A stretch of 8,139 nucleotides of DNA from Candidatus Bathyarchaeota archaeon (GTDB lineage Archaea > Thermoproteota > Bathyarchaeia > TCS64): the NCBI GenBank assembly GCA_937877765.1, contig CALGBN010000267.1:1-8139 (forward strand), read 5' to 3'. Under the pieces are notes generated by a model. It made no database searches. It saw only the letters and a program-made list of their open reading frames with translations, and was not told the origin of the DNA. Positions 6,473 through 8,139 of the stretch are shown piece by piece. The position numbers were made by a program, and so were the translations under genes. How positions within the stretch are numbered: position 1 is the first letter of the stretch; each line of letters starts with the position of its first letter.

Positions 6473-6670
6473 ATGGTTGACCTCCCTAAACTCGATCTAA
6501 CAGGATTCACATCAGTCCTTGCCGGGTTCATATTCCTCGCAACCGGACTATTAATGTTCATCAACGCAAGCAACACAGTACCTGACCCAGTAAGTCCAGC
6601 TGTCATCAAGCTCCTCGGAGTGATATCTGTCTTGGTGGGAGTGGTCCTACTGGCTTCGCGGGATGAATAG
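6473..6670 (+). CDS. Small two-helix membrane protein of unknown function
   Basis: I do not recognise a family. The 65 residues contain two hydrophobic segments, about 12-30 and 44-61. They are joined by a short polar loop with a TVPDPVSP stretch (35-42), and the C-terminus is charged (SRDE). No cleavable signal peptide is evident, and the topology looks like a hairpin with both ends on the same side. Three things support it as a real gene: a GGTGA ribosome site at the right distance, the filling of an otherwise empty gap between two sure genes on the same strand, and a stop only two bases before the next start. That tight spacing suggests co-expression with the nucleotidyltransferase, so a membrane role near glycan or cell-envelope synthesis is possible, but this is inference from position. 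Confidence 0.72.
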   Translation: MVDLPKLDLTGFTSVLAGFIFLATGLLMFINASNTVPDPVSPAVIKLLGVISVLVGVVLLASRDE

Positions 6671-6672
6671 AA

Positions 6673-7422
6673 GTGGCTGTTAAGGGCATTGTTTTAGCTG
6701 GTGGTATGGGCACCCGATTCAGACCCATCACAAATTATCTTCAGAAATGCATGGTCCCAATAGGGGACAAAGAGAAGCCAATACTAGAATACATCATCAG
6801 GCTCTACAGACACCATCAGATCAATGACCTGGTGTTACTAGTTGGTTATAGGTATCTCCAGATCGAGAACTATTTTGACCATGGTGAGCGTTTTAACGTA
6901 AACATCACTTATGTGGAGGATAAACCCGGGTGGAAGGGAAGTGCAAACGCGATACTGAACGCCTACCATGAGGGAGCATTCAGCCGTGAGGACACCTTAG
7001 TAGTCTATTACGGGGATATTGTGAGCAACATAAATCTAAACGAGTTGCTCAAACAACATGAAACAACTGGCGCAAAAGCAACCATAGCTCTTACAACTGG
7101 TTTAAAGATCAATGAGGGCACTGCAGAGGTTGAAGGAGACTGGGTGAAAAGCTTCCAAGAGAAACCCAGACTCCAGACTAGCGCAAGCATCGGTATACTA
7201 GTGCTTGATGGCTCTGTTATTGACGACGTGCTTGAGCTTCATGAGGTGGGACAGTTCCCAAGCTTCGACCTGATGGGTGACGTGGTCCAATATCTGGTTG
7301 AGAAGAAGCAGAAGGTAGCAGCTTATCTTACCAACGCCTTCTGGTATGATGTGGGGAGTATCGAGCGCTATGAGCGACTCAGCAACGAGCGTATCAGTGA
7401 AGAGTTAGGCTATCTATTATAG
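6673..7422 (+). CDS. Sugar-phosphate nucleotidyltransferase (NDP-sugar pyrophosphorylase family)
   Basis: This enzyme joins an NTP and a sugar-1-phosphate to give an NDP-sugar plus pyrophosphate. The Rossmann-like catalytic domain is complete: LAGGMGTRFRPIT at 8-20, K25 in the position of the signature lysine, and VYYGDI at 111-116, with D115 as the metal aspartate. FQEKP follows at 161-165, and FWYDVGS at 223-229 carries the second metal aspartate, D226. At 249 residues it is a single-domain form without the C-terminal left-handed beta-helix of GlmU or longer archaeal versions. The signature is unusual around residues 20-31 (NYLQKCMVPIGD instead of the common PKP form). I cannot say whether the product is dTDP-glucose, UDP-glucose, GDP-mannose or another. 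The GTG at 6673 has only a weak GGGATGA-like site upstream and follows the membrane-protein gene by two bases. Confidence 0.92.
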   Translation: MAVKGIVLAGGMGTRFRPITNYLQKCMVPIGDKEKPILEYIIRLYRHHQINDLVLLVGYRYLQIENYFDHGERFNVNITYVEDKPGWKGSANAILNAYHEGAFSREDTLVVYYGDIVSNINLNELLKQHETTGAKATIALTTGLKINEGTAEVEGDWVKSFQEKPRLQTSASIGILVLDGSVIDDVLELHEVGQFPSFDLMGDVVQYLVEKKQKVAAYLTNAFWYDVGSIERYERLSNERISEELGYLL

Positions 7423-7426
7423 CGTC

Positions 7427-7448
7427 GATAAATTCTTATTCTATACCT
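7427..7448 (+). promoter_or_regulatory. Possible promoter region before the second nucleotidyltransferase
   Basis: The 47-base gap 7423-7469 has AT-rich stretches (GATAAATT at 7427-7434 and TTCTATAC near 7440-7447). Either could act as a TATA-like box: the second would put transcription close to the TTG at 7470, giving a leaderless mRNA, and the first about 13 bases upstream of it. No ribosome site is visible, which favours a very short leader. Confidence 0.3.
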
Positions 7449-7469
7449 AAACGTATCAAGCGAGCTAGA

Positions 7470-8068
7470 TTGTTAAAGACCCTAGTCTTAGCAGGAGGGT
7501 TCGGTACCAGGCTCAGACCCTTGAGTTGTAGCCGACCAAAAGCACTTTTCCCAGTAGCCAACAAACCACTAATCGACTATACGCTAGAGTCATTGAGCGA
7601 GGCGGGCGTCGAGACCGTTGTTTTGGCGGTTTACTATATGGCGGAGTCGCTTGTACGTTACCTTGGTCCAACCAAAAATGACCTTGGAATTCTGTATCTT
7701 CGGGAGCAGCGCCCAATGGGTACTGGTGGTCCCATAAGACAAGCCCGTGACATGATGAACGGGGAGAAGTTTATGGTGATGAACGGAGACCTTCTCACGG
7801 ATTTCGATTACAAGCGATTGATCAACTATCATGAGGAGAAGGGTGGAATCGCCACAGTAGCACTCACACAGGTTGAAGACCCATACAGGTACGGCTCAGT
7901 GGAACTGGACTGGGAGGGAAGAATAACACGATTCGTGGAAAAACCAGAGCTTGGGAAAGCTCCTAGCAACCTCATCAATGCTGGTATCTACATACTTGAA
8001 CCCGAGATATACGACTACATTCCAGACGGCGGAAAAGTACGTATAGAAACAGAGGTATTCCCTAAATT
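7470..8068 (+). CDS. GDP-mannose pyrophosphorylase-like nucleotidyltransferase (3' end cut by adapter)
   Basis: This second NDP-sugar pyrophosphorylase has 199 whole genomic codons and runs into the adapter without a stop. The motifs are LAGGFGTRLRPL at 7-18, SRPKALFPV at 21-29 with the signature lysine K24, and PMGTGGPI at 82-89. MNGD follows (D107, metal site), then FVEKPELG and NAGIYILEPE. The last genomic residues IETEVFPK resemble the IE-DVFP motif typical of mannose-1-phosphate guanylyltransferases, and the PMGTGGPI loop also points that way, so GDP-mannose synthesis is the best guess. The apparent tail beginning CLLYTSDAADE is translated adapter. TTG at 7470 is the only usable start in frame upstream of the glycine-rich loop, and no ribosome site precedes it. 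Any C-terminal beta-helix domain would lie beyond the window. It is clearly different in sequence from the nucleotidyltransferase just upstream. Confidence 0.9.
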
Positions 8069-8139
8069 CTGTCTCTTATACACATCTGACGCTGCCGACG
8101 AATTAGACGGTGTAGATCTCGGTGGTCGCCGTATCATTA
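8069..8139 (-). other. Illumina P5/Nextera adapter, reverse orientation (synthetic, not genomic)
   Basis: Bases 8069-8087 are the Tn5 mosaic end in reverse, 8088-8101 the read-1 linker, 8102-8109 the reverse complement of the same index seen on the left (ATTAGACG), and 8110-8138 the complete P5 adapter. One extra A ends the window at 8139. Together with bases 1-65 this makes a long terminal inverted repeat of wholly synthetic origin. Genomic sequence ends at about 8068. Confidence 0.98.

Noticed and set aside
1..8139. A terminal inverted repeat framing the window, as in a transposon or linear element
   Set aside because: The repeat is Illumina adapter with index; nothing genomic is repeated at the ends.

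Overview
This window is one cloned or amplified piece of archaeal DNA with synthetic sequence at both ends. Bases 1-65 and 8069-8139 are Illumina Nextera/P5 adapter carrying the same 8-base index at both ends, in inverted orientation. The genomic insert is therefore about 66-8068, and the genes at both edges are cut by the library construct, not broken in the organism. The archaeal assignment rests on aIF1A, an archaeal-type Rio1 kinase, a Dim2/Pno1-like KH protein, both subunits of topoisomerase VI, and TATA-like boxes placed about 25 bases ahead of likely transcription starts. AGA/AGG, CTA and ATA codons are frequent and composition is moderate. I cannot resolve the lineage further from the sequence alone.

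Layout: (1) 66-438, minus strand, the N-terminal two thirds of an AAG/MPG-family 3-methyladenine DNA glycosylase. A 56-base divergent promoter region separates it from (2) 495-1277, an inositol-monophosphatase/fructose-bisphosphatase-family phosphatase. Its stop overlaps the start of (3) 1274-1978, an SfsA-family protein. After a 119-base gap with a TATA-like box and a Shine-Dalgarno site comes (4) the five-gene run aIF1A (2098-2406), rio1 (2421-3224), KH protein (3202-3780), top6B (3784-5370) and top6A (5348-6433). Its genes are tightly packed or overlapping, and two of the junctions overlap by exactly 23 bases with non-ATG starts. (5) A 65-codon two-helix membrane protein (6473-6670) is followed after 2 bases by (6) a sugar-phosphate nucleotidyltransferase (6673-7422). 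Then comes (7) a second, different nucleotidyltransferase of GDP-mannose-pyrophosphorylase type (7470-8068), cut off by the right adapter.

How the genes fit together: the central run joins a translation initiation factor, two small-subunit ribosome maturation factors (Rio1 kinase and its Dim2/Pno1-like KH partner) and both halves of the archaeal type IIB topoisomerase, so one transcript could supply ribosome biogenesis and DNA topology. The right end looks like the start of a nucleotide-sugar (glycan or cell-surface) locus. The left end pairs a DNA repair enzyme, divergently, with a sugar/inositol phosphatase plus SfsA.

I found no RNA gene, CRISPR array, insertion sequence or prophage, and no gene-free stretch over 300 bases. 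Nothing here amounts to a new defence or mobile system. The points most worth attention are the adapter ends, which generate false protein tails, and the architecture of the central operon.
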